Source of the DNA: Atkinsonella hypoxylon
Lineage: Eukaryota; Ascomycota; Sordariomycetes; Hypocreales; Clavicipitaceae
NCBI GenBank assembly: GCA_000729835.1
Contig: JFHB01000206.1
Span: 1-53,491 of the forward strand
Direction: 5' to 3'
DNA length: 53,491 bases
How positions within the stretch are numbered: the first letter of the stretch is position 1; every line of letters starts with the position of its first letter. The notes below the pieces were generated by a model. That model searched no databases, was not told where the DNA came from, and saw nothing but the letters and a program-made list of their open reading frames with translations. Made by a program: the position numbers and the translations under genes. Shown in pieces: positions 1 through 11,050 of the stretch.

Positions 1-2350
1 TAAAGTGTATTTATCTATAGGTTTATAATAAACTTCTTCTCTTTAATATAATTTTCTATATATTCTTATATAATATTCTATAAATCCTTTTAGATACTAC
101 TAAGCAGTTATTTTATATATTTATTAGTAATATCTTCCTTATTATCTTCTACTGCCTCTTTAACTATAGTAGATATTATCTTAATAATATTAATTAATTA
201 ATCTTTTTGCTCCTTAACTCTTTACCTCTTCCTTAAAATAGAATATAGAGGTATAACTTTAGCACTTATTCTATTAATATAATAGACTTTATTAACACTA
301 TTTACTTATATTAAGTATTTATTCTTTATTACTTCTATAAGTATAAGTATTAGTTAGTATAGATCTTATAAACTAACTTTAATCTTTTTCTAAAAAATAT
401 CTTTAAATAATTATATAAAAAGCTATACTTTTATATCTATAGAGCTGTTTTTTATAGCTTTCTTTTCTTTCTTTTTAGCTTAGTTTTTTAAAGCTCTTTT
501 TTACTTAGTAAAGTATTATATCTTTATAGTATAGACTTTAAAGGGCTAGGCTGTAATTCTCTTCTTAATTAGTATATAAAGAGTTCTTCTAGGTCTATAT
601 TTCTTTATCTTAAACGTTAAAGTTACTATAGTACTATTAGTAGAGTTCCTTTTAAAGATAGCTTCTAGTAGAATATATATTAAGTAATAATTAGAAATAT
701 TAATTTTATTAAAGATTTAATCTAATATCTTTCTCTCTTTCTTACTAAGCTTTTAATAGTTTAATATCTTTCTACTAAATTTCTTAACTTAAGAATAATA
801 CTATTTTATAATATAATAGTTAAAGTAATTAACTTAGAACACTATAAGCCTATAAAGATAACTTTTTATACTAAAGAAGCTTTATATAAGAATAGGTAGT
901 ACTAGATTATTTAATTCTACTGTTAAGATACTTACTCTTTAATTATACTTTATAAAGCTAATCTTATTGTTATATTAGTAAAACTAGCATTAATCTATAT
1001 AATAACCTTTCTTACTACAGTAATAGCAGTAATACTGCCTTATATAGCTTCTAGTTATATAGATTCTAAAGCTTTAGGCATTATTATATATATTAATAGC
1101 GTTAATATATATATTTTGCTTTTTCTTCTTCTTCTTCCTAAATTTCTTTTTAAAAAGCTTTATAATATATATCTTTAAAACTACTTACTTTATAAGTATA
1201 ATCTTTATATCTTTAAACTTTTAGGTTAAATTATCTATTTAATCTTTTACTTCTAAAATAAGCTATATAATTTCCTTAGCTTTATAACTAAAATTACTTA
1301 TACTATAATACTTAAGACTTCTTCTGCCTAAAGGTATATAAAGGTAGTTTTTTCTATTATTATAAAGTTTAGAATTATAGTCTTTTAGCTCTATTCTAGC
1401 TTATATATACTAGCTAAGCTGCTCTAATAACTCTCTATAGAGTATTACAATAAACTTAGCTCTAGTAACTTTTACTTAATCTATAAAGCTAGTAAGTATA
1501 GTATTTAGTAAGGCCTTATAAATGTAATTAGACTAAGAGGTTATACTGCACTATATATAGAGCTTAGCGCTAATTATAGCAGCTTAATGTTCTTAAAGCT
1601 AATAGAGAGTGTTCTTTATAGTTCTTAAATAGTTTCTCTTTAGGTCTTTAAGCTTTTTATTAGCTTACTCCTTTTAATTCTAAGGAGTAGCTTTATACTA
1701 AAGTAAAAGCTGCTTTTTAGCTTCTTTCTAATTATATAAGGTATAAATAACCTTTATATACTTATAGATTAATAGATTAATATAATAAATAAATATCTTT
1801 TATTAGTTTTCCTTTAGGATAAATAAAGTCTCTATTTTTAGCTTAAAGCTAGTTAAGTAATTAAGAATATTTTCTTCTTTAAATTAGTATATATTAAACT
1901 TTTTATTAAAGGTAGCTTAAGCTTACTGCTTTCTAATAGCTTTATCTATAGCTTTAGTAAGAGCCTTATAAGGTATAGCTATAGCACTATTAGTACTAGC
2001 CTTTTTATCTTAAGTATTTAATTCTATTATAACCTTAGGTTCTAAAATAACTTTTTTAGAAGATTTACTAAACTAACTAGAGCTAGTATTAGCTACTTTA
2101 GATATAGAGCTTATACTTTTCTTTAAGAGATATAAGATACTAAACTTATATAAATAACTAATAAAATAGCTTAATATAGAAGGTAGGTATAAAAAGAACA
2201 ATTAATCTTACTTAGTAGAAAGAGTGTAATATATATAATTCTCTATATTAGCTATACTTTTAGTGCTTTTACCTTCTGCTTCTATAGTTATATAAGCTTT
2301 TAACGCTAAGATATAGAAGCTAAGAACTTAATTACTAATAACAGTAAATA
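1..2350 (-). pseudogene. Degenerate retroelement gag-like gene with CCHC zinc knuckle
   Basis: Read on the minus strand, one frame stays gag-like from about 2350 to the left edge, with scattered in-frame TAA/TAG codons. At 987-1028 it reads C-Y-Y-C-S-K-K-G-Y-Y-I-D-stop-C. This is the C-x2-C-x4-H-x4-C retroviral zinc knuckle with His changed to Tyr (CAT to TAT) and a stop just before the last Cys, both explicable as C-to-T at CpA. A Lys/Glu/Leu-rich helical stretch precedes it, as in Ty3/gypsy capsid proteins. The knuckle normally binds genomic RNA. The gene runs off the left edge, so the family and any pol gene cannot be seen. The knuckle is well supported; the exact limits and the gypsy assignment are inferred. 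Confidence 0.55.
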
Positions 2351-2399
2351 TAAAGATAACTACTAAGATAAGGATAAAAGAGAAATTTTTCTCTATAAT

Positions 2400-2840
2400 T
2401 AAATAATTATAATGTTTAAGGGACCTAAAAACTTCCTTTTTACTATATTAAAGCTATTTTACTTAAGAGTAAAATAGGGGTTAAATAGATTAGCTAGTAT
2501 TTATAATGTAGTAATTGTCTTTAACTAGGCCTAGCCCTTCTTAGCTTAAAAAAGCTATAGTAATTTTCTTTCCCCCTTAATTAAATAATCCCTTATAATA
2601 TAGAGCTTTTATCTCTATAATTTCCTTCTTTCTTATATTAGTAATATTTAAGCTAAAGTACTTTTCTATCTCTAATGCTTAGTAGCTTTTTCTTCTTTCT
2701 TATAGGATCTCTATAAAAAACCTTTTAATTATATAATGCACTTTAATTAAAATAAGTCCCTAGTAAAGCCCCTATTTTTATTGCCTTAAAACTAAACCCT
2801 TAAATAACTATATAGCTTACACTAAAGTAGGTATTAATAT
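2400..2840 (-). pseudogene. Possible Tc1/mariner-like transposase N-terminal fragment
   Basis: On the minus strand around 2830-2570 a frame reads like the DNA-binding helix-turn-helix of Tc1/mariner transposases. A G-x-S-x-x-A-I-x-x-x-L-G segment is followed by a basic linker and an L-S-I-R-D-R-K-V-L motif resembling the family's 'KLSxRDRRxL' hinge. Stops interrupt it. No DDE catalytic domain follows, because the gag-like region begins about 200 bases downstream, so at best this is a truncated relic. I see no terminal inverted repeats. The evidence is motif resemblance only, and the stretch could instead be part of the neighbouring retroelement. Confidence 0.33.
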
Positions 2841-3200
2841 AGTGTACATTAAGATTAAAGAGAATTAGTAAAGAGCAAGATATTTATTAGTGTATACTAT
2901 TAAGCAATAGTAGGTAAGAAGATTAAATAGTTAGAAAAGGCAGAAATAAAATATTAATTATAGCTTAAAAGATATATATATATAAAAGGAGCTAAATGTG
3001 CTAAAGAGTTAAGGAAAGTGTTACTAGCAGTAAAGTAATGTCTCTTAAGTGTTAAGTGTTGTAAATTAAAGTAAGCTAAAAGATATTAATTAATTAAAAG
3101 AGTAAAGGCCAAAAAGAGTTAGCAGAAGCTGCTTGCGCGCTTGCTTGCTTGCTTGAACTATCTAGATGTCTAGGCGATATACACTCTTATAGAGAAAATC
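2841..3200. other. Unassigned AT-rich stretch ending in a less mutated patch
   Basis: I find no recognisable coding motif here. The left part is AT-rich like the rest of the window. From about 3125 base composition shifts toward G and C (GCTT repeat, CGCGC), marking DNA with fewer RIP-type changes just before the LTR fragment that follows. Confidence 0.5.
3131..3154. repeat. GCTT-type tetranucleotide microsatellite
   Basis: A short imperfect run of GCTT units with an internal GCGC interruption. It lies in one of the few G+C-richer patches of the window. Confidence 0.8.
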
Positions 3201-3314
3201 TGTATGTAGCATCCCTTGTAAAGCTAATGTAAGAGCGCAAGGGGGTAACCCCGCCGCGACACACTACCTACGCAGGTGCTAGAATTGCACAATAGAGTTA
3301 TAACAATTCTAACA
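3201..3314 (-). mobile_element. LTR fragment of copia-2 (3' LTR side)
   Basis: The last ~50 bases (about 3265-3314) match, apart from C/T and G/A changes, the end of the 168-bp LTR at 10883-11050. The shared part includes CCTACGCAGGTGC and ends TTCTAACA against TTCCAACA. The sequence immediately right of it contains a polypyrimidine run, as expected of a polypurine tract read on the minus strand, followed by copia RNase H. The left half does not clearly match the other LTR, so the left boundary is a guess (TGTATG at 3201). Confidence 0.5.
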
Positions 3315-3336
3315 CTAGTAGTCTCTCTTTTTATTG
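3315..3336 (-). promoter_or_regulatory. Polypurine tract of copia-2
   Basis: Directly inside the LTR, the minus strand carries AAAAAGAGAGA followed by a short spacer and then the LTR end. Position and composition fit the plus-strand DNA primer site of an LTR retrotransposon. Confidence 0.5.
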
Positions 3337-5253
3337 TGCTAGTAGAATAACTCTAACAGTTACAGTAATAACAAAATAGATTAAAGGAATAAACAATAAT
3401 AAATCTAATATCCTTCTGCATTAATTCGTAGGTCTCTTTACCTAGCCTTCTACCTATATATTAGCCTTATTGTTATTAATAAAGGATTTAAGAGTCTTAT
3501 TTAGCGTTGCTTTTGTTATTAAATTAGTAATATTATCTTTACTGTTAATCTAGCGGATTTCGTTAATTTTGCGCCTTTTGTATAATTAATGTAGCGCTAT
3601 AATGTTAATTATTAATCTCTTTTCCTTTATTGTGCTAAGCTTTATAAGGCATTTATATAACAAGAACGAATCTATATAAACTACTAGTGGAATTAGCGGT
3701 ATCTATAGCTGCTTTATTACTATATTTAATATAGTACTAATAGCATACAATACATCTATACCTTGCACTATACTATACAGTTCTAATGTAAGTGCACTCC
3801 TTATAACTCTCTTGCTTTTAACAGAGCTATATATAATAATATTGCCTTTTATTATAAATTTAGCGTTCTCTTTATAAGCTTCTTTATTGCTTAGGATAAT
3901 TATATATTCTATCTAGAAGCTTAAATCTTTATTATTTATAAAGGATCTATTAATAAATATATATAATTTAGTAAAGAGAAGGTCTATTAGGATGTATTGT
4001 AATCTATAGGTCTAGTTGTTAATTTGCTATTAAAGCCTCTTATTTAGTTATTTAATATTATTAATTGTAATATCTTGCTGTTATATAACAACAGAAAGGT
4101 TAAATATAGCTTCTAGTTAATAGATTGTAGTAATGTACGCGCTATAGGCTTATTGCTTAATGTACTGTTGTTTTGTTAAATCTATATTAACACTAGTAGT
4201 ATTAATAGGTTAAATCCTCTTGCTTTAACCTTTCTAGCAAAGAGTTAAAGTGCTGTTAGATTTAGTTAATATATATCCGTTAAAAATTAGTAGCGTTTCT
4301 ACTATTAAGCTCTACTTTAGCTTTATAGTGAAGTTAGCCTTCTGCAGTTTAGATTCCTTATAGTTAAAGAAGGTTCTATTGCTTAGTCCTAATGTATTAT
4401 TAGTCTATATTCTAATAATTCTAAAGCAGTTATTGTTGTTTAATATTAGTAAGTAGGGGTTATATATTAATGTAACTATACTTAAGTTATTATAGTAGTA
4501 GCAAAAGTATATAAACTACTAATATATACCTGCTTTAGCGATTCTATATAGAGGCTTAATTACTTCTATTACTATATTGTAGAGATATAGGTATTTAATT
4601 TAGTTAGGAAGTTATACAATAATTAATCTGTTTAAATTAGTGTTAAATTGCATATAAGCTTATATAATATTGTAGATCTATAAAACAATATTGCGTTTTT
4701 AGAGAGATAGAGCTAGTGCTATAATTAAGCGTTAACTAGCTTATTAAATCGTTAGGGATTACGTTAAAACTAATAATTTATTGCTGTTATTGTATCCTTA
4801 GATAACTAGTCTTAACTTCTTATATAGTAATATAGTTCCTTTTCCTTTAACTTCTTAAACTATATAAGATTTAAAGATATAGTTATTGTGTACAGTAGGG
4901 TTAAATTTAATAAGTTAGAAAACGTTTCTAGCTAATAGTGCATTAATTTTAGCTTAGTTAAATGCTTTAAATAGAGCACCTTTTGCTGTAATCTTATTGT
5001 TTTTCCTTAGTTATATAGCTAGGTTGTAGTTTGCTATTTCTTTTGTAGAAAGGAAAATTTTATTGCTAGATTTATATAGTAATATATAAGTAGAATTAAT
5101 ATTACTACTAGGATTAGGATTATAAGGACTACTAGCAGTTAGGCTAGAAACAGTAATATATCTATTTAGTTTGTTATTAAAAGTAGAGGAATTTTATATA
5201 GAATTAATTAGAATAAGAAGAGGGTTTTTTCTTAGTTTTCTAGGACCTCTTTT
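3337..5253 (-). pseudogene. Ty1/copia RT-RNase H, RIP-degraded (copia-2)
   Basis: Minus-strand copia pol C-terminal half. Near 3480-3570 the frame reads like the conserved copia C-terminus (I-N-E-I-R-x-I-N-S-K-D-N-I-T-N-L-I-T-K-A), corresponding to the family pattern 'ELRWIxGxDNPADAxTKA'. About 1.9 kb lies between this and the integrase-RT linker at 5254-5460, the expected size for RT plus RNase H. TAG and TAA codons occur throughout, so no full-length protein can be made. I did not locate the RT catalytic aspartates here. The domain order, with RNase H left and integrase right, fixes the orientation. Confidence 0.7.
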
Positions 5254-6864
5254 CTATATTAGGTTTAGATTAATTAGTTGCTTTACCTTTAGAGGTCTTT
5301 CTCTCTTCTTTAGTAGAACAGGATTACTTTTAGGCAGGGATTCTATATTGCTTTTATTAGGTATAATGTTAGAAACAGCAGGATAGTTATTAAATTTATT
5401 ATTATTATAGTAGTAGGGTTTTACAATAGTTATATAAAAACAAACAAGGCTATAAGGCATTTATATAGTGTATTCCTTGCTATCTATAGCAAGCAGCTTA
5501 TAGGGGCCTTACTAGCCTTCTTTTTTACGCTATATATACACTTCTAACTGCAGAGGTAGTAAATATATAGGTGTTGTATTTAGGCTGTTGTAGGAGGCAA
5601 AAGCATTATAAATTTGCCTTTATACTAGGCACTTTTAGGCTTTATTAGTAGCTTTATATAGAATTAAAGCTTATTATATTACAAAAAGGCTTAGAGGTAA
5701 ATTATCTGTTATATAAAGGTAGGAACTAAAGACTAATAGTGTAGGCATAAAACTGTTAGGTCTAGTAGAATTATTAATAGCTTTAACAGCTATTTAAAGC
5801 TTTTAATCCTTTATAATACTAGTATTAGTGCCTAATTTATCGCTAATAATGTTGTAAGCTCTTTGTAATAAGCTATAGTACTATTTAACTTTACTAATGC
5901 TATTATAGGCTTTAATAGGAACTTTATTAATATTAATAGATAACATTTATATATAATAGCGGAATTTAGTGGATATAAAGTTCTTTTTAGCATTATAAAC
6001 TATCCAGTTAGAAGGACCTAAATAGGTATTAATCTAGCATTCTTTTAATGTATTCTAGATATCTTATGCTTTCTGCTTTTAGGGTTCTAGAAAGTAGGCT
6101 GCCTAGAATAAGGTTGCAGAATTAACAACGTAAAGAATAGAGCTGCTATCTAGATGTATAATATTAACAATATTTTTATAGTTAAAGTTATAGTTATCTT
6201 TTAATATAAATTGGAATTAACTAGGTAATTTACTATTAAGTTAGCAGTAGTAGCAGACTTATATAATTCTATTAATAGCGTTATTATTACTAATATCTTT
6301 GCGTGTACGTTATAGAATCTTTATTAATTGTTGTATAGAGAGATATCTAAATTAACAATACAGCTAATAGATTTATTTTTTTAATAGGAAGAATATAGCT
6401 ACTTCTGTAGCTTCTAGAGTCCACTATAGATATCCCTATTTCTAGATAATAGAGACCTTTTAATTGCCTTAAATTAGTATGTTTTTAAGGTTATTAAGCT
6501 TTATATGCATTTTATCTATATTATTAATGCTGTATAGGAACAGAGTGCTTACATTAATAATATAGAATGTAATTAAGCTAAAGACTATTAAAACTATAAT
6601 AAAACCTATTAAAGTTGCTAATCCTATGCTAAATGTAATTATATAGTGTTAATTAGATAGATTTATCTTTAATAAAGGCATTTTCTTTACTAGTGCCTAT
6701 ACTTAGTTAATTCTAGCTGTTAATACGCCTACTGCTTTAGTGTTAAGCAAAATACCTCTAAATATCTCACTAGAATAACGTTCTTCTAATATATAAAATA
6801 ACAAATATAATAAGGGATCTATAGGATTTAATTAATCTTCTATAAATAGGTCTTCCTTATATAA
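5254..6864 (-). pseudogene. Ty1/copia integrase and linker (copia-2)
   Basis: Minus-strand integrase of the same element. From about 6050 leftwards the frame contains K-N-F-I-S-T-K-F-R, then K-V-P-I-K-A-Y-N-S-I-S-K-V and L-L-Q-R-A-Y-N-I-I-S. These match the 'GKNFxSxEF', 'xVPxEAHNSIGKVERYH' and 'LRRAYxII' blocks of fungal copia integrases. Near 5461-5520 G-P-Y-K-L-L-A-I-D-S precedes a V-K-P-Y-Y-Y segment, the usual integrase C-terminal block. The 68-codon frame at 5254-5460 is the basic linker (K-K-R-E-R-P) before RT. The gene is cut at 6864 by a solo LTR and resumes at 7578. Confidence 0.75.
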
Positions 6865-6869
6865 AGTAT

Positions 6870-7572
6870 TATTGAAAATTATAGGGATTACAGGACTAGA
6901 TAGAAGAGGGTAGTGGTCTCTTATATTTAGCACCTGTAATTGCTCCTAGCAATTATTACGTAGTGGAAGCAGCAGCGGCCTAAATCAAGCTGTAGTATAT
7001 AGTATAGATCACGTAGAGGCAATAGATAACTGTAATAGTAGTATCTTTATATTAAGAGCGCTGTAACAAACTTAGTGAGGGTAGGATCTTAAATCTTTCT
7101 AGTCCCTTATAGACCTACTAACTATATTAGCAGGCTATAGTCGCTAAAAGGGGCTTGTAGGCTACTTTATAATTTCCGCAAAAAGATTTACTATATAAAA
7201 ACAAAAAAATCAACTTACAGCTATATAAACGAAACACCTATATACACAATTTAACAAATTCTACTAATAATAAGCAACTCTTATAAGCAACCCTATTTAA
7301 CAATTATACCATTAGATAGCCCTAATTCTTAGCTTTTAAATAGTATACTTCTTAAATTTCTACTATTGCTAGTTATAGAGAAAATCGCAGTTAAAGTTAA
7401 CTATAGGTTAGGCAACTTTGCCTTAGTTAAATCTAGATGTTTGCATCTAGTAACAACGATATCTCTACCAAAAATCAACGTAACAAGACCTAATGAGGGT
7501 CACGTAATAGAGCAACTAACAGGCAACTAGCAAGCATAAAAATAGGCTATACAGGGTAGCTTATTTTTAACA
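6870..7572 (-). mobile_element. Solo LTR of copia-A with AGTAT target duplication
   Basis: A 703-bp LTR running from TATTGAAAAT (RIP-altered end) to TTATTTTTAACA, with short inverted termini. Identical 5-bp repeats AGTAT lie at 6865-6869 and 7573-7577, the hallmark of retrotransposon integration. No internal sequence remains, so this is a solo LTR formed by LTR-LTR recombination. It splits the copia-2 integrase or protease region. It belongs to the sub-type whose left hairpin reads GATAGAAGAG rather than ATCTAAGAG. Confidence 0.92.
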
Positions 7573-7577
7573 AGTAT

Positions 7578-7813
7578 ACTAGCGGGCTTCTTCCTTAAGG
7601 TTCTAGAAGATAGCTCTATTGTCTATAGTTGCAGCATTAGTGAAGAATTATATAATTGTTAGCTAAGGGGTTTTTCCTTTATTAACTATATTAGATTCTT
7701 TAACAAATGCTTTACCTACATTCTATATATTGTTAGAATTATTATCTTATATAGGTTTATTTAGTCCTTTATAAGCTTATAAGTAGGCTCTAAATTTGCT
7801 GTTTAATAGCGAG
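7578..7813 (-). pseudogene. copia-2 internal segment between two solo LTRs
   Basis: 236 bases of host element left between two solo LTR insertions. Removing both LTRs and one copy of each duplication makes it continuous with copia-2 on both sides. By position it should encode the protease/integrase N-terminal region on the minus strand, but I could not recognise a motif in it. Confidence 0.5.
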
Positions 7814-7818
7814 GTTCT

Positions 7819-8848
7819 TATTGAAAATAATAGGGATTACAGGACTAGATATCTAAGAGGGTAGTGGTCTCTTAGATTTAGCACCTGTAATTGCTCCTAG
7901 CAATTATCACGTAGTGGAAGCAGCAGCGGCCTAAATCAAGCTGTAGTGTATAGTATAGATCACGTAGAGGCTGTAACGGTCACGAGCCCTCGGCACGATG
8001 CCTTATTGTTATCTGTTACCTTGATGTTCAGATATTCCGAGTTGGCCACTCTATTAGTGCTAGCTCGGTAGGGCCTTAATCCTTCAGTAGAACCTTAGAC
8101 TGTTGCAGAACAACGTTAGACCGTTATATGCACCGAACGTAGCCCCACTTTAGGTTGTTAACTCCACTAGGGTCCGTTAATCTTATAGCCCTCGAGCACC
8201 TATAGAGGCTTTGCCTCCTTTTTCCTCCTTTCCTCTCTATCTTAGAGTCTTTGTTGATAGAGCTTAATAAGACCATTTGATCTTTCCCTTATGGCCGTGA
8301 CAGAGGCAATAGATAACTGTAATAGTGGTATCTTTATATTGAGAGCGCTGTAACAAACTTAGTGAGGGTAGGATCTCGAATCTTTCTAGTCCCTTATAGA
8401 CCTACTAACTATATCGGCAGGCCGTAGTCGCTAGAAGGGGCTTGTAGGCTACTTTATAATTTCCGCAAAAAGATTTACTATATAAAAACAAAAAAATCGA
8501 CTTATAGCTATACAAACGAGACGCCTATGTGCACAATTTAACAAATTTTACTAATAATAAGTAACCCTTATAAGCAACTCTATCTAATAATTATACTATT
8601 AAATAGCCCTAATTCTTAGCTTTTAAATAGTATACTTCTTAAATTTCTACTATTACTAGTTGTAGAGAAAATCGCTGTTAAAGTTAACTATAGGTTAGGC
8701 AACTTTGCCTTAGTTAAATCTAGATGTTTGCATCTAGTAATAACAATATCTCTACCAAAAATCAACGTAACAAGACCTAATAAGGGTCACGTGATAGAGC
8801 AACTAGTAGGCATAAAAATAGGCTATACAGGGTAGCTTATTTTTAACA
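7819..8848 (-). mobile_element. Solo copia-A LTR with GTTCT duplication, itself containing a solo LTR
   Basis: LTR ends TATTGAAAATAA and TTATTTTTAACA, flanked by GTTCT at 7814-7818 and 8849-8853. Without the 331-bp nested LTR and its duplication, the element is about 694 bp, like its relatives. It is one of the least RIP-altered copies of the family here (TCGAATC, ATCGGCAGGCCG and GCCTATGTGC survive), so it is the best guide to the ancestral LTR. It carries the ATCTAAGAG/CTCTTAGAT hairpin sub-type. Confidence 0.92.
7972..8302. mobile_element. Nested 331-bp solo LTR, gypsy-type ends, GAGGC duplication
   Basis: Starts TGTAACGGTCAC and ends ATGGCCGTGACA, so the termini are imperfect inverted repeats of the TGTNACGG type common in fungal Ty3/gypsy LTRs. 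GAGGC is present on both sides (7967-7971 and 8303-8307). It is clearly G+C-richer than its surroundings (GAGCCCTCGGCACG, CCGAGTTGGCC), so it has few RIP mutations. Being shorter than the few hundred bases RIP normally needs, or recent, would explain that. No other copy is in the window, and orientation cannot be decided. Confidence 0.9.
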
Positions 8849-8853
8849 GTTCT

Positions 8854-10882
8854 ATACTTCTTATTATTCTACTATCTTTATTGCGCTTCTTAACATTCTT
8901 TTTTATTGTACTTTATTAACTAATATCCTTCTTTTCTATAGATAAAGTAGCGTTATTTTCTAGTCTTACTTCTGCTACAGCTAGGATCTCTTAAACGTTA
9001 ATATTAACGGTTTATATAAAGGGCTTCGTTATTAATATTAAGTTAGTTAAATCTAGTGTAAAATTAGCTAATTTCCTTCTATACTTCTGCAATACTAATT
9101 AACTTTTATAGGTTGCTAATAAGCTCTTAGAATATTGCGTTAGTTATAAATTTAGCTTAGCTATATTTAGAGATACCTCTAACTACTTAAAGGGTTTACT
9201 TAATAAGTTTAGAATTATCTATAAAAGAGTTAAAAAGGCTGTTATAGATATCTTAAAGGTTTTAGATTATTATATTAAGGCAGTTAAGTATAGATTTATT
9301 AGAGTTCTTAGCAATTATATTGTGCAATATAATACTGTTCTATCTTTAACAATAGAACTACTTATTAGTTAAGGTCTTAAAGTATTATCTAACGATTTTA
9401 ACTATTTAATTAAAGGTATAATTTATCCTTATATTTATTGTAATTATTATAAGGTAGAATTTATATACTTTACCTATTAGTATTACTAGAAATGCCTTTA
9501 TTATTACTAGTTTTAAGAAATTAAGTTATTAGTATAGATCTTTAAGGATAACCACTTTTAGTATAATAAAATCGAATATATTGCTGCTGTATTTATTACT
9601 TTCCTTATAGATCTTTATAAGGTTAAGAACTTTTCTTATATTAGTTTAAGAAGAATCTATTATAGAAGGAAGTAACAGTTATATTGCTAGAAGCAGAAGA
9701 AATCTTATATTCTATAGAGAAAGGAGAGAAGGTAGTATTTCTACTAGTGTACCTATTAGATTACTAAGTACACTTAACAAAAGTAATAAAGAGAGTGCTA
9801 AAGGTATAGAAAGAGAGTTCTAGGAAGAAGATTAAGGCTTCTTTACTGTAGATATAGGTTCTATATCTAGGTGTAGATTTAAGTAGAATTTGCCTAATAC
9901 TACTTATTTATTAATCTCTTCTTCTAGCTATATAGATTATTCCTCTTTCTATAGTACTCTTTTAAGGGAATTAGCAATTTAGCTGCTGCTTCTGCCTATA
10001 TAGACTCTATATTTATATAGTAAATTGCGTAACGCTTTAATAATTAAAGTAAAAGCTCTTTAAAATAGGTCTTTATTCTAGTTATAGAAGTTAAATTTAA
10101 AGTTCTTCTATTGTTCTTAATCTCTAAATCTTTAATCTTTATAAAGGTTAATTATAAAGGTAATTCTATTATTTAGATTAGTAGTAGTAGTAGTTTCTAG
10201 GTTAATTTTATATATTAAGTTCTAATCTATTAATAGAAGTTTTTAATACTTTTAAAGTTATTCTAAAAGCTTATTAGGTTATAGTTATTACTTAAATTCT
10301 TATAGATCTACCTAGAGTTATTATAAACTTATTATATTAAATAAGATTAAGTAGTATAAAAAGAGAAAGTAGGTATAATAGAATTAGTATAAAGATAGAG
10401 AGATTTAGCTAGCTTCTAGCTAAGTTCTAAGATAGTTAAAGGAGTTAAATTCTATAGTATTAGCCGCTAAGGGTTCTAGCTAGTAATTTAATTCCTTAAG
10501 AGTTTAATATTAATAATTAGTTAAACTAAAACGTTATTATAAGTTAATATAACTTAGTAACTAAATAATTGTAAAGATATCCCTTCCTTTAGCACACTTT
10601 ACTAGTTGCATTAGCCGCTAAGGGTTCTAGCTAATAGTATTATATCTCTTCTTGCTAAACCTAGCTAATCTATAGTTAGTTGTACTAATCTCTTTAGTTG
10701 TACTAAAGACTTCTAGTTAAGCAACTACTAATTAGTGTTAGTAGACTAAGGGTTTTATTTATACTCCTTTAAGTTAGTCCTATAACTATTTCACTAGTGC
10801 ACTAGTATTTACATTAAAGAGGTTTAAATTTAGTTATTTAGGAGTTATATCTAACTAGTAAAAGAGGCTACATTATATACCC
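8854..10882 (-). pseudogene. Degenerate upstream part of copia-2 (gag/leader region?), unassigned
   Basis: About 2 kb between the solo LTR and the 168-bp LTR. By position it should be the gag, protease and leader part of copia-2 on the minus strand. Around 8900-9120 a minus-strand frame with almost no stops reads as a lysine-rich helical protein, which would suit gag. However, the plus strand between about 9260 and 9680 also has long stop-poor stretches, so composition alone does not settle the strand. I recognise no domain. Total copia-2 internal length without insertions would be about 5.8 kb. Confidence 0.35.
10459..10633. repeat. 24-bp direct repeat pair
   Basis: The same 24 bases, starting ATTAGCCGCTAAGG, occur at 10459-10482 and 10610-10633. 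Both keep CCGC, unusual in this AT-rich setting. The function is unknown. The pair lies in what should be the leader of copia-2, next to its LTR. Confidence 0.75.
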
Positions 10883-11050
10883 TGTTGGATGCCTTATATG
10901 CCTTAGGTATAGTGTTGTGCTAAGGGGGAATTAAGGGGTATTAGCGACCTTAATGTAAGTGGAGACTAATGTACAGATGCAACCAATCAGCGGTTGTATC
11001 CACCTACGCAGGTGCCGGAATCGCACGATGGAGTCATGACGATTCCAACA
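10883..11050 (-). mobile_element. 168-bp LTR, probable 5' LTR of copia-2
   Basis: Runs from TGTTGGATGCC to GATTCCAACA with perfect 7-bp inverted termini TGTTGGA/TCCAACA. Sequence retention is good (CAATCAGCGGTTG, GGTGCCGGAATCGC). Its last ~50 bases are shared with the LTR fragment ending at 3314, in the same orientation, consistent with the two ends of copia-2. The flanks TACCC and ATATA do not match, so no target duplication is visible. A solo LTR unrelated to copia-2 is the alternative. Confidence 0.7.

Noticed and set aside
5171..5386. Plus-strand 71-codon open frame
   Set aside because: It lies antisense to the copia-2 integrase-RT linker, which has the recognisable motifs on the minus strand.
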